Shown in pieces: positions 16,601-23,607 of a stretch of 64,000 bases of DNA. The DNA comes from Armatimonas rosea (GTDB taxonomy: Bacteria > Armatimonadota > Armatimonadia > Armatimonadales > Armatimonadaceae): NCBI RefSeq assembly GCF_014202505.1, contig NZ_JACHGW010000003.1, positions 248,001 to 312,000 on the forward strand. Reading direction: 5' to 3'. Numbering within the stretch: position 1 is the stretch's first letter; each line of letters starts with the position of its first letter. Below the pieces are notes generated by a model, which saw nothing but the letters and a program-made list of their open reading frames with translations, made no database searches and was not told the origin of the DNA. Made by a program: the position numbers and the translations under genes.

Positions 16601-16966
16601 CATGAATCAGGAGATTATGAAGGATCAGGTATTGTGTCTCGTGAGTTGGTTGATCTATGTTTGGAAATGAATGATATTTTGCCAATGATTGCGTCAGTAG
16701 CGAATTATTTTGATGTGAAGTTATGTAATAGTACTGTAGATATTGAGGTATTTTTGTTGATTGCTAAAATTTCAAAAGATATTGGTGATGTGGCGAATTA
16801 TGAGCACGTGCGTAAGATAATTTTAACTAAATATTTAGTTAGTGAAGATGCAATACCTGTATGTAGGCATCAATATGATTTGAAGGACTTAAAAGGCTTG
16901 TGGCAGCTGATTAATATTGTTGCAGATGGGAGATTTTTGGTTGACGGCGATGAAGTATCAAATTAG
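13673..16966 (+). CDS. Lon-like protease / cyclase-like / STAND NTPase / TPR fusion protein
   Basis: The 1097-residue product has four parts. (1) About 150-240: a Lon (S16)-like proteolytic domain, with GDSLGLPLFLAVLSALTG and TGALGVDTLRPVDWVAEK; S167 and K209 align with the Ser/Lys dyad. (2) About 258-412: a class III cyclase-homology domain (GIYRGGAERLPDGYLGEAP), missing the GDG metal loop and so probably inactive. (3) About 438-740: an NB-ARC/STAND NTPase, with P-loop GPGGIGKT (465-472) and Walker B LLVLDN (D537). (4) About 740-1097: TPR-like helical repeats. The last part is AT-rich compared with the rest. STAND proteins switch on when their repeat region senses a trigger; here a protease could be the output. 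Regulator or defence are both possible. Confidence 0.75.
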   Translation: MAQVALGRLQALLEAIVLSAPATQAALLWVAQGAIVHPDLQPHLSDPLLPLDGAFLSLDSQQRAIDQALAALPTTGGWVGMLWGALYLPAQQKAQPCRVAVVALPTEEGILWTTPEPVLPVSPDIAQSIQQALTEALRLIERARLTPPRPVRLLYRVEWGERAVGDSLGLPLFLAVLSALTGREIRPNLGATGALGVDTLRPVDWVAEKEAALKEIGSELLSPLTTPTLVDAADKALVGGGIFISPKAPSIPPLVAEPTFLAVDLELEIGTTRRSQIIAFEETACAALERAGGFLYRSNAGVEEGIRAVFATPEAACQGAVMVQQALYHRQWQPDTKPLLGRIGIYRGGAERLPDGYLGEAPRMAVRLMQAAQAGQVLLPRALTTTTEFPATVLGTHRLRDLSSIEELCQLNPPDVPPCTLPPRTLRLRQHNLPLEPNPLLGRATELASIRAILNSGRRLLTLTGPGGIGKTRLALQVAAELVEQYPDGVWFVPLAEVAGEDQLVTAIADAMGLVIRDSRVNFVEALAHRRALLVLDNFESVLDCAPRVAQLLRDAPGVVCLVTSQALLSLSGEWRFEVANLTPEEACQLFMERAHQANTALLLTTEDQRSIQNICERLERMPLAIELAAVRVRLFSLPEIERRLDDALNLLVTRARDVPERQRTLRGALEWSYNLLDSTERQYFLRLSIFPGSFLPDAASLVCEEADILEWLCVLEDKSLIRRESNGRWRMLSLVRQFAQEYLSCLPLEENLAQKGLISYCSGIAQNAANNLDSPREGKTFDILEADFELIRLSVDLLCKDKSEYLVPLLLNLDYFLRRRRYLREIENWCQFALKNIDECDSVSRGKLCLALFAVLKDKDVEESFELINGVIDIALLISDESLYAEALSYKGILLVREKAFDEALILYRIAMGIYERNNDNVRCVRLLNSIAQAKIRLGRFDDAEKDINDAIDIGRRIGCTRDLIVSMNSRGFLCHESGDYEGSGIVSRELVDLCLEMNDILPMIASVANYFDVKLCNSTVDIEVFLLIAKISKDIGDVANYEHVRKIILTKYLVSEDAIPVCRHQYDLKDLKGLWQLINIVADGRFLVDGDEVSN

Positions 16967-17111
16967 CTCCTTTATTTTTATTTTTAGATGCTTGCCTAGT
17001 CGGAAACAATAGGGTACACTCTGTCGAATCTTGTAGGCTCAACTGCTAGAGGGAACGTAGTCAAGGTCGCTGGCGACACGTTTTCTGATTACCAGTTGTG
17101 TTTATATTTAC

Positions 17112-17117
17112 TATACT
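17112..17117 (+). promoter_or_regulatory. -10 box (TATACT) of the small gene at 17134
   Basis: TATACT lies 16 bases before ATG 17134, with a GGAG ribosome site at 17122-17125 in between. It suggests the small gene is transcribed independently of the STAND gene. Confidence 0.5.
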
Positions 17118-17133
17118 GAAACGGAGAATTATC

Positions 17134-17346
17134 ATGGCCTATAGTCATGTATCGAAAAAAAATGGGGTGGCTTACTATCTTCATGCTCGTGTGACCCCCA
17201 CTGCAAATGGCACGCGCACTATGTACTTCTTTGCGAAAGAAGTTAAAGCTGGTGACGACGTAACCAAGGCACTTGATGAAGTACCTGCTGGATATATTGT
17301 TGTTGAGAGTGATGCGACAGGTCTGCCACTCTTGAAAAAAGGGTAG
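17134..17346 (+). CDS. Small conserved-type protein, unknown function
   Basis: The 70-residue product begins MAYSHVSKKNGVAYYLHARV and ends TGLPLLKKG. It has the layout 'YYLH---------YFFAKE---------P-GY-V-E---TGLP-LKK', which I recall from short hypothetical proteins in several phyla without assigned function. It looks like a small beta-strand/helix fold with basic C-terminus. A GGAG ribosome site precedes ATG 17134, which is why I prefer it over the ATG at 17098. It has its own promoter and terminator and sits in the AT-rich island beside the STAND cassette. Confidence 0.65.
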   Translation: MAYSHVSKKNGVAYYLHARVTPTANGTRTMYFFAKEVKAGDDVTKALDEVPAGYIVVESDATGLPLLKKG

Positions 17347-17371
17347 TTGTACTTCGTTTAGTGGGAAATGG

Positions 17372-17411
17372 ATGGCATGATGAGTGAAATACTCATCATG
17401 CCATTTTCTTA
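17372..17411. terminator. Strong hairpin terminator between convergent genes
   Basis: A perfect 14-bp stem, ATGGCATGATGAGT (17372-17385) with ACTCATCATGCCAT (17391-17404), has a five-base loop and is followed by TTTCTTAT. It ends the small plus-strand gene, and may also serve the SPFH operon arriving from the right, whose stop codon is at 17409. Confidence 0.75.
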
Positions 17412-18251
17412 TCTGCCTAAGGTTAAATCGGTAAAGGGAATACGTCCATCTCCCGTTAATGGAGCGACTCCATCCCATTTTGTAATTGCCTTACGCCGTA
17501 GCTCAATCTTTTTAAGCGCGACTGCCTTATCACCCGCCTCGCCGAGGAGACGGTTAACTTCGGCTTGTTCTTTTGCTTTTGTCTGGATGGTCTCTGCCTC
17601 CACCGTGGCGCGTTTTAGGGTGACTTGAGCGGTGTCGAGCTCCGCACGGACGGAGATGCGCTCGTTGACTTTTTGTTTTACCTCTTCGGGGGGGTAGACC
17701 TCACCGGTGAAGACATCATCGACCGTTAGGCCCCATGCAGCGAGCTTTGGGGTGAGCAGGGTCTTGACCCGCTGGCCAAACTGCGCACGTTCTTTGCTAG
17801 TGAGCTCAAAGACACTCTTTTGACCACTGACACTATTGACTGCCCAGTTGGTAGCAGGACGGATGAACTCTGTCTGGATCTCCTGGATGTCATTGGTGCC
17901 GAAGTTCTTGTAGACGGTCATGACGTTAGTGGGATCGACATGGTAGCTCACGGTGACATCGACAGGGAGGATGGCCCCTTCGTTGGTGGAGCACTGGATG
18001 GAGTCGTTGCCAGAGCGCTCGGCACCACCATGGCCACCTCGTGTGTAGGTAGCGTTTCGGATATTGGTGGGGTAGAGAACCAGGCGCTGGCGAGGTAGTA
18101 CCCAGACGACTTGTGGCTTGAGGAGCCTTTCCTCGTTACCACTCATCGACGAGAACTTAACCCCGACTTGCGCGGGAGGGATCTCTCGGGCACAGCCGGC
18201 GAGCAGGGGGAGAGCTAGCCAGAGAAGAAGGTTGGGGGATAGGGTTTTCAT
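17409..18251 (-). CDS. SPFH/Band-7 domain lipoprotein
   Basis: The 280-residue product begins with a lipoprotein signal (LLLWLALPLLAGCAREIPP, Cys at about 20). A Band-7/prohibitin-like domain follows (about 25-190: VSYHVDPTNVMTVYKNFG, IRPATNWAVNSVSG), then a charged coiled-coil (about 195-255). SPFH proteins assemble into large membrane rings that organise proteases or lipids. Being a lipoprotein it would sit outside the cytoplasmic membrane, which is less common. The start overlaps the stop of the second SPFH gene (ATGA, 18248-18251), so the two probably form a hetero-oligomer like HflK/HflC. Confidence 0.8.
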   Translation of the reverse strand: MKTLSPNLLLWLALPLLAGCAREIPPAQVGVKFSSMSGNEERLLKPQVVWVLPRQRLVLYPTNIRNATYTRGGHGGAERSGNDSIQCSTNEGAILPVDVTVSYHVDPTNVMTVYKNFGTNDIQEIQTEFIRPATNWAVNSVSGQKSVFELTSKERAQFGQRVKTLLTPKLAAWGLTVDDVFTGEVYPPEEVKQKVNERISVRAELDTAQVTLKRATVEAETIQTKAKEQAEVNRLLGEAGDKAVALKKIELRRKAITKWDGVAPLTGDGRIPFTDLTLGR

Positions 18252-19183
18252 TGTCCGTTTTCTCCTTGTGGGCGTGCTGTAGCTGCTGGGGCAGTGGCGC
18301 GGCGCTTACTGAGGGCGGCGAGTGAGCTTCCATCAAGGATCATGGTCTGGTTGCCTCCGGTACGAATCTCGGGGAGGTGGCCGTCCCACTTCTCGATTGC
18401 CTCCTCGTCGGCCTGGAGCTGGAGCTGCTCCAAGCCCTTGTCTTTTGCGGTGGCGCTGGTGAGCTGGGTGGCTGTCATCCGGGCTTGGGCGGTGATGACA
18501 TTGGTCTGGCGGGAGACCTCGGCGATCTGTTTTCGGAGAACTGCAATATCGTACTCGGTGTACTGATTGACCCGGCGGGTGATCTTCTCCATGGTCTCGG
18601 GGGCGGGGTAAGCGGTCATGAGCATGAGGGAGTCGATGGCGATCCCTTTGGAGTCCATGCGCTTCTTGAGCGAGTCCGTGGCAAGCTGGCAGAACTCCTG
18701 GCGCTTGGGGCCCATGAGCTCAAAGACATCGTACTTGGGGCCGATCTCATTGACGACATCCTTGATGGCGCGGCGCAGGTGGTTGGCCTGGATGGTCTCC
18801 ACATCGATGGGGCCAAAGCTGTTGAATACCTTGATGGCGTTCTCCTCGCTGATGCGGTAGATGACGCAGACATCGAAGGTTGTGTTGGCGTTGTCGCTCG
18901 TGGTGATGAGGATGCCATCGGCGACCTTCTGCTCCCCTTCGTTGGCATCCTGGACGTACTTGGCGCTCATGAGCTTGGTGGGGAAGGAGTAGAGCCGCTG
19001 GCGCCAGCCCACAAAGACGCGTCCCGGCTTGAGGGGCTTGGGCTGGACCCCCGAGCTAGCGTCGTAGAGAATCCCGACATAGCCCGCATCGATCCAGGCC
19101 GAGCGGGACTCGATAAAGCTCCAGATGGCGATTCCGGCGACTAGCACCCCCCCGCAACCTAGAGCAAACGTTTTAAACTTCAT
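18248..19183 (-). CDS. SPFH/Band-7 domain membrane protein
   Basis: The 311-residue product has one N-terminal transmembrane anchor (about 5-25: FALGCGGVLVAGIAIWSFI), a Band-7 domain (about 30-200: DVCVIYRISEENAIKVFNSFG) and a coiled-coil to about residue 270, then an Ala-rich tail. It is clearly related to its partner at 17409-18251, and translation is coupled by an ATGA overlap. It follows the small membrane protein gene by three bases. The pair resembles HflK/HflC or prohibitin pairs, though no FtsH is in the window. Confidence 0.82.
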   Translation of the reverse strand: MKFKTFALGCGGVLVAGIAIWSFIESRSAWIDAGYVGILYDASSGVQPKPLKPGRVFVGWRQRLYSFPTKLMSAKYVQDANEGEQKVADGILITTSDNANTTFDVCVIYRISEENAIKVFNSFGPIDVETIQANHLRRAIKDVVNEIGPKYDVFELMGPKRQEFCQLATDSLKKRMDSKGIAIDSLMLMTAYPAPETMEKITRRVNQYTEYDIAVLRKQIAEVSRQTNVITAQARMTATQLTSATAKDKGLEQLQLQADEEAIEKWDGHLPEIRTGGNQTMILDGSSLAALSKRRATAPAATARPQGENGQ

Positions 19184-19186
19184 GAC

Positions 19187-19441
19187 TTACTGTCTCTGCA
19201 GGGGCACCTGCTCCTGCGTCTCGTCGTCTTCGTGCAGGTACTGCTGCACTTCTTTCTCCGCCTGCTGGCGCTGCTTGGCCTGCTGGCGGGCCTCTTCTTC
19301 GGCGCGGCGGTCGCGCTCGATCCAGTTGATAAAGTAGCGTCCTGCTCGCTTCAGCTGAGGCCGTAGCAGCCAGGCAAGCGCTGCTAGGGCGCTCAGGGCA
19401 AGCAGAAACACCATGAGGTAGGTTCCACCTACGGGTCCCAT
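19187..19441 (-). CDS. Small single-pass membrane protein upstream of SPFH pair
   Basis: The 84-residue product has one hydrophobic helix (about 8-28: YLMVFLLALSALAALAWLL) followed by a highly charged coiled-coil (DRRAEEEARQQAKQRQQAEK). A GAAGGAG ribosome site precedes the ATG at 19441. It is the first gene of a three-gene operon with two SPFH proteins, with a three-base gap to the next. A role as an accessory subunit of the SPFH assembly is likely but inferred. Confidence 0.65.
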   Translation of the reverse strand: MGPVGGTYLMVFLLALSALAALAWLLRPQLKRAGRYFINWIERDRRAEEEARQQAKQRQQAEKEVQQYLHEDDETQEQVPLQRQ

Positions 19442-19630
19442 TGTCTCTGAGTACTCCTTCTTCTCCGACCCCTCTCGGAGCGATCGGTTGCATCGGTTAC
19501 CCTATTTAAGCCTAAATCCCCGTATCCTGCAGAATGGCCTTGTGGACCGATAATCCCCATTGACGTGAGCCGTCGCGATGGGATAAAATACCCGCACAGG
19601 GTTTTCCGCAGGAAAGGGTAATTAAAGAGA

Positions 19631-20026
19631 ATGGCACGAATTCTAGCCGTGGACGACGAACCCAATATCGTCCGATTGATTCAAGTGAACCTGGAGCGCA
19701 TGGGTTACACCGTCGAGACCGCCAACAATGGCGTCCAGGCTTTAGAGAAGATTAGAGCGAACCGTCCCGATCTGGTTGTCTCCGATGTGATGATGCCGGA
19801 GATGGATGGCTTTGAGCTCCTCTCCTCCATTCGGCGCGATCCCGCGCTGGAGACACTTCCCGTGATCATGCTGACCGCGAAGACCCAGGATAAGGACGTT
19901 CTAAGTGGGTACTCCCGTGGCGCAGACATGTACTTGACCAAGCCCTTCAACCCGATGGAGCTGATCTCGTTTGTCAAGCGCATCTTGCAGACATCCAACG
20001 AGAGCGACGGTCGCTACAAGATCTAG
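19631..20026 (+). CDS. Stand-alone response regulator receiver (CheY-like)
   Basis: The 131-residue product is a single receiver domain: acidic pair D8-D9, phospho-acceptor D52 in VVSDVMMPEMDG, T82 and K104 in LTKPFNP. It is closely related to the two receivers at 4133-4912. It stands alone with its own promoter-like TAAAAT about 45 bases upstream and a strong terminator downstream. No kinase gene is adjacent, so it probably belongs to a branched or orphan signalling system. Confidence 0.88.
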   Translation: MARILAVDDEPNIVRLIQVNLERMGYTVETANNGVQALEKIRANRPDLVVSDVMMPEMDGFELLSSIRRDPALETLPVIMLTAKTQDKDVLSGYSRGADMYLTKPFNPMELISFVKRILQTSNESDGRYKI

Positions 20027-20039
20027 GGTCTCTCCCTGT

Positions 20040-20068
20040 GCCCCCGCGCTGGCTCGCGGGGGCTTTTT
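20040..20068 (+). terminator. Rho-independent terminator after response regulator
   Basis: GCCCCCGCG (20040-20048) pairs with CGCGGGGGC (20055-20063), followed directly by TTTTTC. This is a textbook intrinsic terminator, 13 bases after the stop codon. Confidence 0.9.
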
Positions 20069-20122
20069 CTATTTTTCGCGGATTCGGGCTGCTAGCTCGT
20101 CTTTGATTGTGGAGGTTGCTCA

Positions 20123-21628
20123 ATGTCTAGGAAATATCTCACACTTGCCCTCACGGGAGGGCTACTTCTCGGTGCTCTACCCTTCTCCGCCCGCTTGACG
20201 GCGCGGGACTCGGCAGCGAAGATCCAGGAAGGCCGGGAGACTGCTCAGTCGCTGGAGACGACCTTTACCCACTTGGCAGAGACTATAGGACCCTCTGCGG
20301 TCTCGATCAGTGCTGTTGCCGAGGTCTCCCCCGCGGAGTCTGGACTGGAGCAGCTCTTTGCCCCGCGTACCCAGCGCCGGCGTCCCAACGCCCCCAGCAC
20401 CCCAAAGCCGGGAGAGGGGACTGAGGAGCCCGAGCCACTGCTACGGCCTATCGGTGGCTCTGGTGTGATCATCCGCAGCGATGGCTATATCCTCACCAAC
20501 GACCATGTGGTGGAGAAGGCGCGCGACGGCAAGGTTAAGGTCAAGCTCTCGACGGGCGAGACCTTCACGGGGCGCGTCTTCCGGGACGACCGTTCGGACC
20601 TCGCAGTGGTGAAGATTGATGCCAAGCGGCCCCTGCCCGCTATCAAGTTTGCCGATTCTGGGCGCATCCAAGTGGGGCAGTGGGCGATTGCGATTGGCTC
20701 TCCCTTTGGCCAAGACAACACGGTTACCACGGGGATCATCTCCGCACTCCAGCGCAAGTCCACGATTGGCGGGCCGATGGATGGCCGCTACTACCCCGAG
20801 CTGATCCAGACCGATGCCGCTATCAACCCGGGCAACTCGGGCGGGCCCCTGCTCAATATCAAGGGCGAGCTGATCGGGATCAATGTTGGAATCGACACGC
20901 CGTCGGGGGGGAGTGTGGGGATTGGGTTTGCCATTCCTGCCAACACCGCCAAGTTTGTCTCGGACCAGCTGATCGCCAAGGGGAAGGTCACGCGTGGCTA
21001 TCTCGGGCTCACTCCCGTGGACCTGGAGCCTGAGCTGCGCTCCGCCCTCAAGGTCTCGCACGGTGCCTATGTCTCCACCGTCAGCCAAGACAGCCCTGCC
21101 GACACCGCGGGAATCGATGCGGGTGATGTGGTGGTGAAGTTTGGCACGACCGAGATTCGGGATGAGGTCAGCCTGCGAAACGCAATCGCGACCGCCGAGC
21201 CTGGCACCAAGATTCCGATTGCGGTGCTCCGTGAAGGCAAGCCGCTGGCACTTACCGCCAAGCTAGAGAAGGTACCCGAGAAGAGTGAGGCGACCCCACC
21301 CAAGCCATTGGCTAAGCTCAAGGCAATCGCGCCACTTGAGGCGAGCTTTGAGCCGCTCGACGATGAGATTCGCTCGCAGCTAAAGCTCAGTGACACGTTC
21401 AAGGGGGTCTATGTCGCTGCGGTTCGGCCCGGCACGCCCACGGATGAAGCAGGGCTGGCACGGGGCATGATCGTCGTCAGTGTCAATGGGAAAACCGTCA
21501 CCACCGATGCCGAGGCCAAGAAGATCGCCGCTACGGTCTCGTCGGGGAGCTTGGTGACCCTGCGGACGCTCATTGTCCCACGCGACGGTAAGCCGAGCCG
21601 TGGGATCATCAATATCCCCGTCCCGTAG
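20123..21628 (+). CDS. HtrA/DegP-type periplasmic serine protease (S1C) with two PDZ domains
   Basis: The 501-residue protein has an N-terminal signal/anchor helix (about 5-22) and a trypsin-like domain with catalytic triad H128 (LTNDHVV), D159 (RSDLAVV) and S239 (NPGNSGGPL). Two PDZ domains follow (about 290-375 and 395-495). HtrA proteases degrade or refold damaged envelope proteins and respond to peptide binding at the PDZ domains. A proline-rich insertion (about 82-106) replaces the LA-loop region. It is flanked by terminators on both sides, so it is probably monocistronic. Confidence 0.92.
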   Translation: MSRKYLTLALTGGLLLGALPFSARLTARDSAAKIQEGRETAQSLETTFTHLAETIGPSAVSISAVAEVSPAESGLEQLFAPRTQRRRPNAPSTPKPGEGTEEPEPLLRPIGGSGVIIRSDGYILTNDHVVEKARDGKVKVKLSTGETFTGRVFRDDRSDLAVVKIDAKRPLPAIKFADSGRIQVGQWAIAIGSPFGQDNTVTTGIISALQRKSTIGGPMDGRYYPELIQTDAAINPGNSGGPLLNIKGELIGINVGIDTPSGGSVGIGFAIPANTAKFVSDQLIAKGKVTRGYLGLTPVDLEPELRSALKVSHGAYVSTVSQDSPADTAGIDAGDVVVKFGTTEIRDEVSLRNAIATAEPGTKIPIAVLREGKPLALTAKLEKVPEKSEATPPKPLAKLKAIAPLEASFEPLDDEIRSQLKLSDTFKGVYVAAVRPGTPTDEAGLARGMIVVSVNGKTVTTDAEAKKIAATVSSGSLVTLRTLIVPRDGKPSRGIINIPVP

Positions 21629-21640
21629 ACGGGGAAGACG

Positions 21641-21682
21641 AAAAAAAACAGCACCGGGGGAGGCTAGCCCGGTGCTGTTTTT
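21641..21682. terminator. Bidirectional terminator between HtrA and STN-domain genes
   Basis: CAGCACCGGG (21649-21658) pairs with CCCGGTGCTG (21668-21677). It has A8 on the left and T5 on the right, so it works for both converging genes. Confidence 0.9.
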
Positions 21683-21690
21683 GCGTGTGG

Positions 21691-22386
21691 CTAGCGCCCG
21701 AAGCGCTGGCCAAACCCGCTGCCCGGCCCCGAGCCGAGCATGTTGTTTCCCATCCCAGGCTGGCCCATGCCAAACCCGCTCGGGCCACGGCCCGCGCCGA
21801 GCTGGCTGGCACCCATGCCGCTCATGCCGTTGCCTGTCTGACCGAGGAGCCCCGTTCCCCCGCCCGTCCCAATCAGGCCATTGCCCGACGAGAAGCCTTG
21901 GCCGCCGCGCTGACGCGTGAAGCTGGGGATGGTGAGGACTCCGCCTAGGAGCTGCTCCAGATCGGCGGGATCGAGGTAGGTGAGGTTGATCCGCTCGTAG
22001 TGGGGGCCGCTGGGGGCTTGGACAACGGGCGCTTCCGGGGCGCTCGGGGCGGGACTGAGAGAGGGGATGCGCGGCTTGACGATCCAGACGCCGTTCTCAA
22101 TGGTGTAGGTCAGGGGCTGGGAGCTGGCGCGCATGAAGAGCTTGAGGGTGTTCTCCAGGGGCTGCTCGGTGAGCTTGAGGGTCACAAAGCCGACGACATT
22201 GTTGTCGATGACATAGTTCTGGATCCCCGCTTGCTTGAAGATCGCCTCAATGGCATCGCGTGTCGGGGCGTCTTTCAGATCGACGCTCACCCGAGCGGTG
22301 AGGTCTGCTTTCTGGGCAAGGGCGGTGTGGGGGATCGCAGTCAGGCTGAGCGCGATGGCGATAGTGGCAAAGGTACCGAATTTCAT
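21691..22386 (-). CDS. Secreted STN-domain (secretin N-terminal-like) protein with Gly-rich tail
   Basis: The 231-residue product has a signal peptide (MKFGTFATIAIALSLTAIPHTALAQ). A short secretin/TonB N-terminal-like domain follows (about 30-105: VSVDLKDAPTRDAIEAIFKQAG, VTLKLTEQPLENTLKLFM, YTIENGVWIVKP). After a second partial segment (YERINLTYLDPADLEQLLGG) comes a low-complexity Gly/Met/Ser tail (165-231). The STN fold occurs in PilQ-type secretins and FecA-type receptors, but no secretin pore is present here. The AGGAG ribosome site before ATG 22386 supports the start. It could bind a pilus or secretion partner; the exact role is unknown. Confidence 0.75.
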   Translation of the reverse strand: MKFGTFATIAIALSLTAIPHTALAQKADLTARVSVDLKDAPTRDAIEAIFKQAGIQNYVIDNNVVGFVTLKLTEQPLENTLKLFMRASSQPLTYTIENGVWIVKPRIPSLSPAPSAPEAPVVQAPSGPHYERINLTYLDPADLEQLLGGVLTIPSFTRQRGGQGFSSGNGLIGTGGGTGLLGQTGNGMSGMGASQLGAGRGPSGFGMGQPGMGNNMLGSGPGSGFGQRFGR

Positions 22387-22440
22387 AGGAATCTCCTGTA
22401 AGGTGGTTGCTTAGTAGGACTCCCCGCCGTGCGCCTGCCT

Positions 22441-23577
22441 TCAAATAAACTTTGCCATCGCCTCACTGGCCAGGAAGAGTCCCTTGGGCTCGGTGAGGCG
22501 CAGGTGGGTAGGCGTGTGCTCTAAGAGGCCCTGCGCCACGAGCTCGGCGATCGTCGGGGCCCAGTGCTGCTCGGCGCGGACACCAAAGCGCGCCGCGAAG
22601 TCGTTAAGTGAGACACCCTCCACGAGGCGCAGTCCCAGCATCATGGTCTCGCCCATGGTCTCCTCGGCAGAGAGAGTCTCCGTTTCGAGAGCCAGCTCCC
22701 GGCCTGCCAGGGCGGCGTCGATATAGGCCGAGGGGCGACGGATATTCACCCGGCGCACGCCGTCTAAGTACCCTGTTGCGCCGGCCCCTAGTCCGAAGTA
22801 GGGCTCGTTGCGCCAGTAGACCCGGTTATGGCGGCAGGCAAAGCCCGGCCTGGCGTAGTTGCTGATCTCGTAGCGTGCGAGGCCTGCAGCCTGGGTCTTC
22901 TCCAGCGCGCGGCTAAACATCGCCGCCTCCGCACTCTCCTCTGGTAGGGGGAGCTTGCCACGCTCGCGGCGGGCGAAGAACGGGGTGCCTTCCTCGACAA
23001 TCAGCCCGTAGATCGAGAGATGGGGGATATCGAGCGTGAGGGCGGTCTCCAGGGTGCGCTCAAAATCGGAGACTGTCTGGCGGGGCAGGCCAAACATCAG
23101 GTCTAGCGAGAGGTTCTCAAAGCCCGCGGCACGCGCGTGGACAATCGCCTGCCTTGCCGCCTCGCCGCTATGCTCGCGGTCGATGAGCTTGAGGAGGCTG
23201 TCGTTGAAGGTCTGGACACCAAAGGAGATGCGGTTGAAGCCTGCCGCGCGGAGCGTCTCTAGGTAGGGAAGATCCGCATCCGAGGGGTTGGCCTCCAGCG
23301 AGATCTCCGCGTCGCTGGCAACCGTGAAGTGGCTCTTGACCGTACTGAGGATTTGCACGAGGGCAGGGGCCTCTAAGTTCGTCGGGGTTCCGCCGCCAAA
23401 AAAGATCGTCTGGAGCGCGCTCCCCTCGCCCGCCGCGGCAATCTCACGGCAGAGGGCCTCTACATAGCGTGCCTTGGTGCCGTCTTTGTAGCCCGAGTAG
23501 GCATTAAAATCGCAGTAGCCGCACTTGCGTGAGCAGAAGGGAATGTGGAGGTAGAGCGCGGATGCGGAGCGTGACAT
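22441..23577 (-). CDS. hemW: HemW-like radical SAM protein (coproporphyrinogen III oxidase family)
   Basis: The 378-residue product carries the radical SAM cluster motif C15-SRK-C19-GY-C22 near LYLHIPFCSRKCGYCDF, the GGGTP SAM-binding segment, and the C-terminal HemN-like domain. Extra HemW traits are the Cys after Phe in YCDFNAYSGY and NYARPGFACRHNRVYW. HemW is a heme-binding chaperone rather than the true anaerobic oxidase HemN. I choose ATG 23577 because family homology begins there; the frame is open 14 codons further. Its promoter region is shared with the divergent AraC gene. Confidence 0.85.
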   Translation of the reverse strand: MSRSASALYLHIPFCSRKCGYCDFNAYSGYKDGTKARYVEALCREIAAAGEGSALQTIFFGGGTPTNLEAPALVQILSTVKSHFTVASDAEISLEANPSDADLPYLETLRAAGFNRISFGVQTFNDSLLKLIDREHSGEAARQAIVHARAAGFENLSLDLMFGLPRQTVSDFERTLETALTLDIPHLSIYGLIVEEGTPFFARRERGKLPLPEESAEAAMFSRALEKTQAAGLARYEISNYARPGFACRHNRVYWRNEPYFGLGAGATGYLDGVRRVNIRRPSAYIDAALAGRELALETETLSAEETMGETMMLGLRLVEGVSLNDFAARFGVRAEQHWAPTIAELVAQGLLEHTPTHLRLTEPKGLFLASEAMAKFI

Positions 23578-23598
23578 AGGCAAAACTTGTTGTATCAT
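23571..23598 (+). promoter_or_regulatory. Promoter of the AraC-family gene (GTGACA - 16 bp - TATCAT)
   Basis: The -35 GTGACA (23571-23576, five of six consensus bases) and -10 TATCAT (23593-23598) are 16 bp apart. Nine bases separate the -10 box from ATG 23608, so the leader is at most two or three bases. The -35 box overlaps the first codons of the divergent HemW gene. Confidence 0.6.
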
Positions 23599-23607
23599 GC
23601 CCGCAGA

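Larger units (their letters stand above)
15895..17400. other. AT-rich compositional island
   Basis: Base composition changes sharply near 15,895, inside the STAND gene. I counted 23/60 G+C at 16201-16260 and 19/60 at 16321-16380, against 43/60 at 14701-14760. The AT-rich stretch covers the TPR part of the STAND gene, the 167-base gap after it and the small gene at 17134-17346. The gap 16967-17133 shows no gene other than a promoter. Confidence 0.75.
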
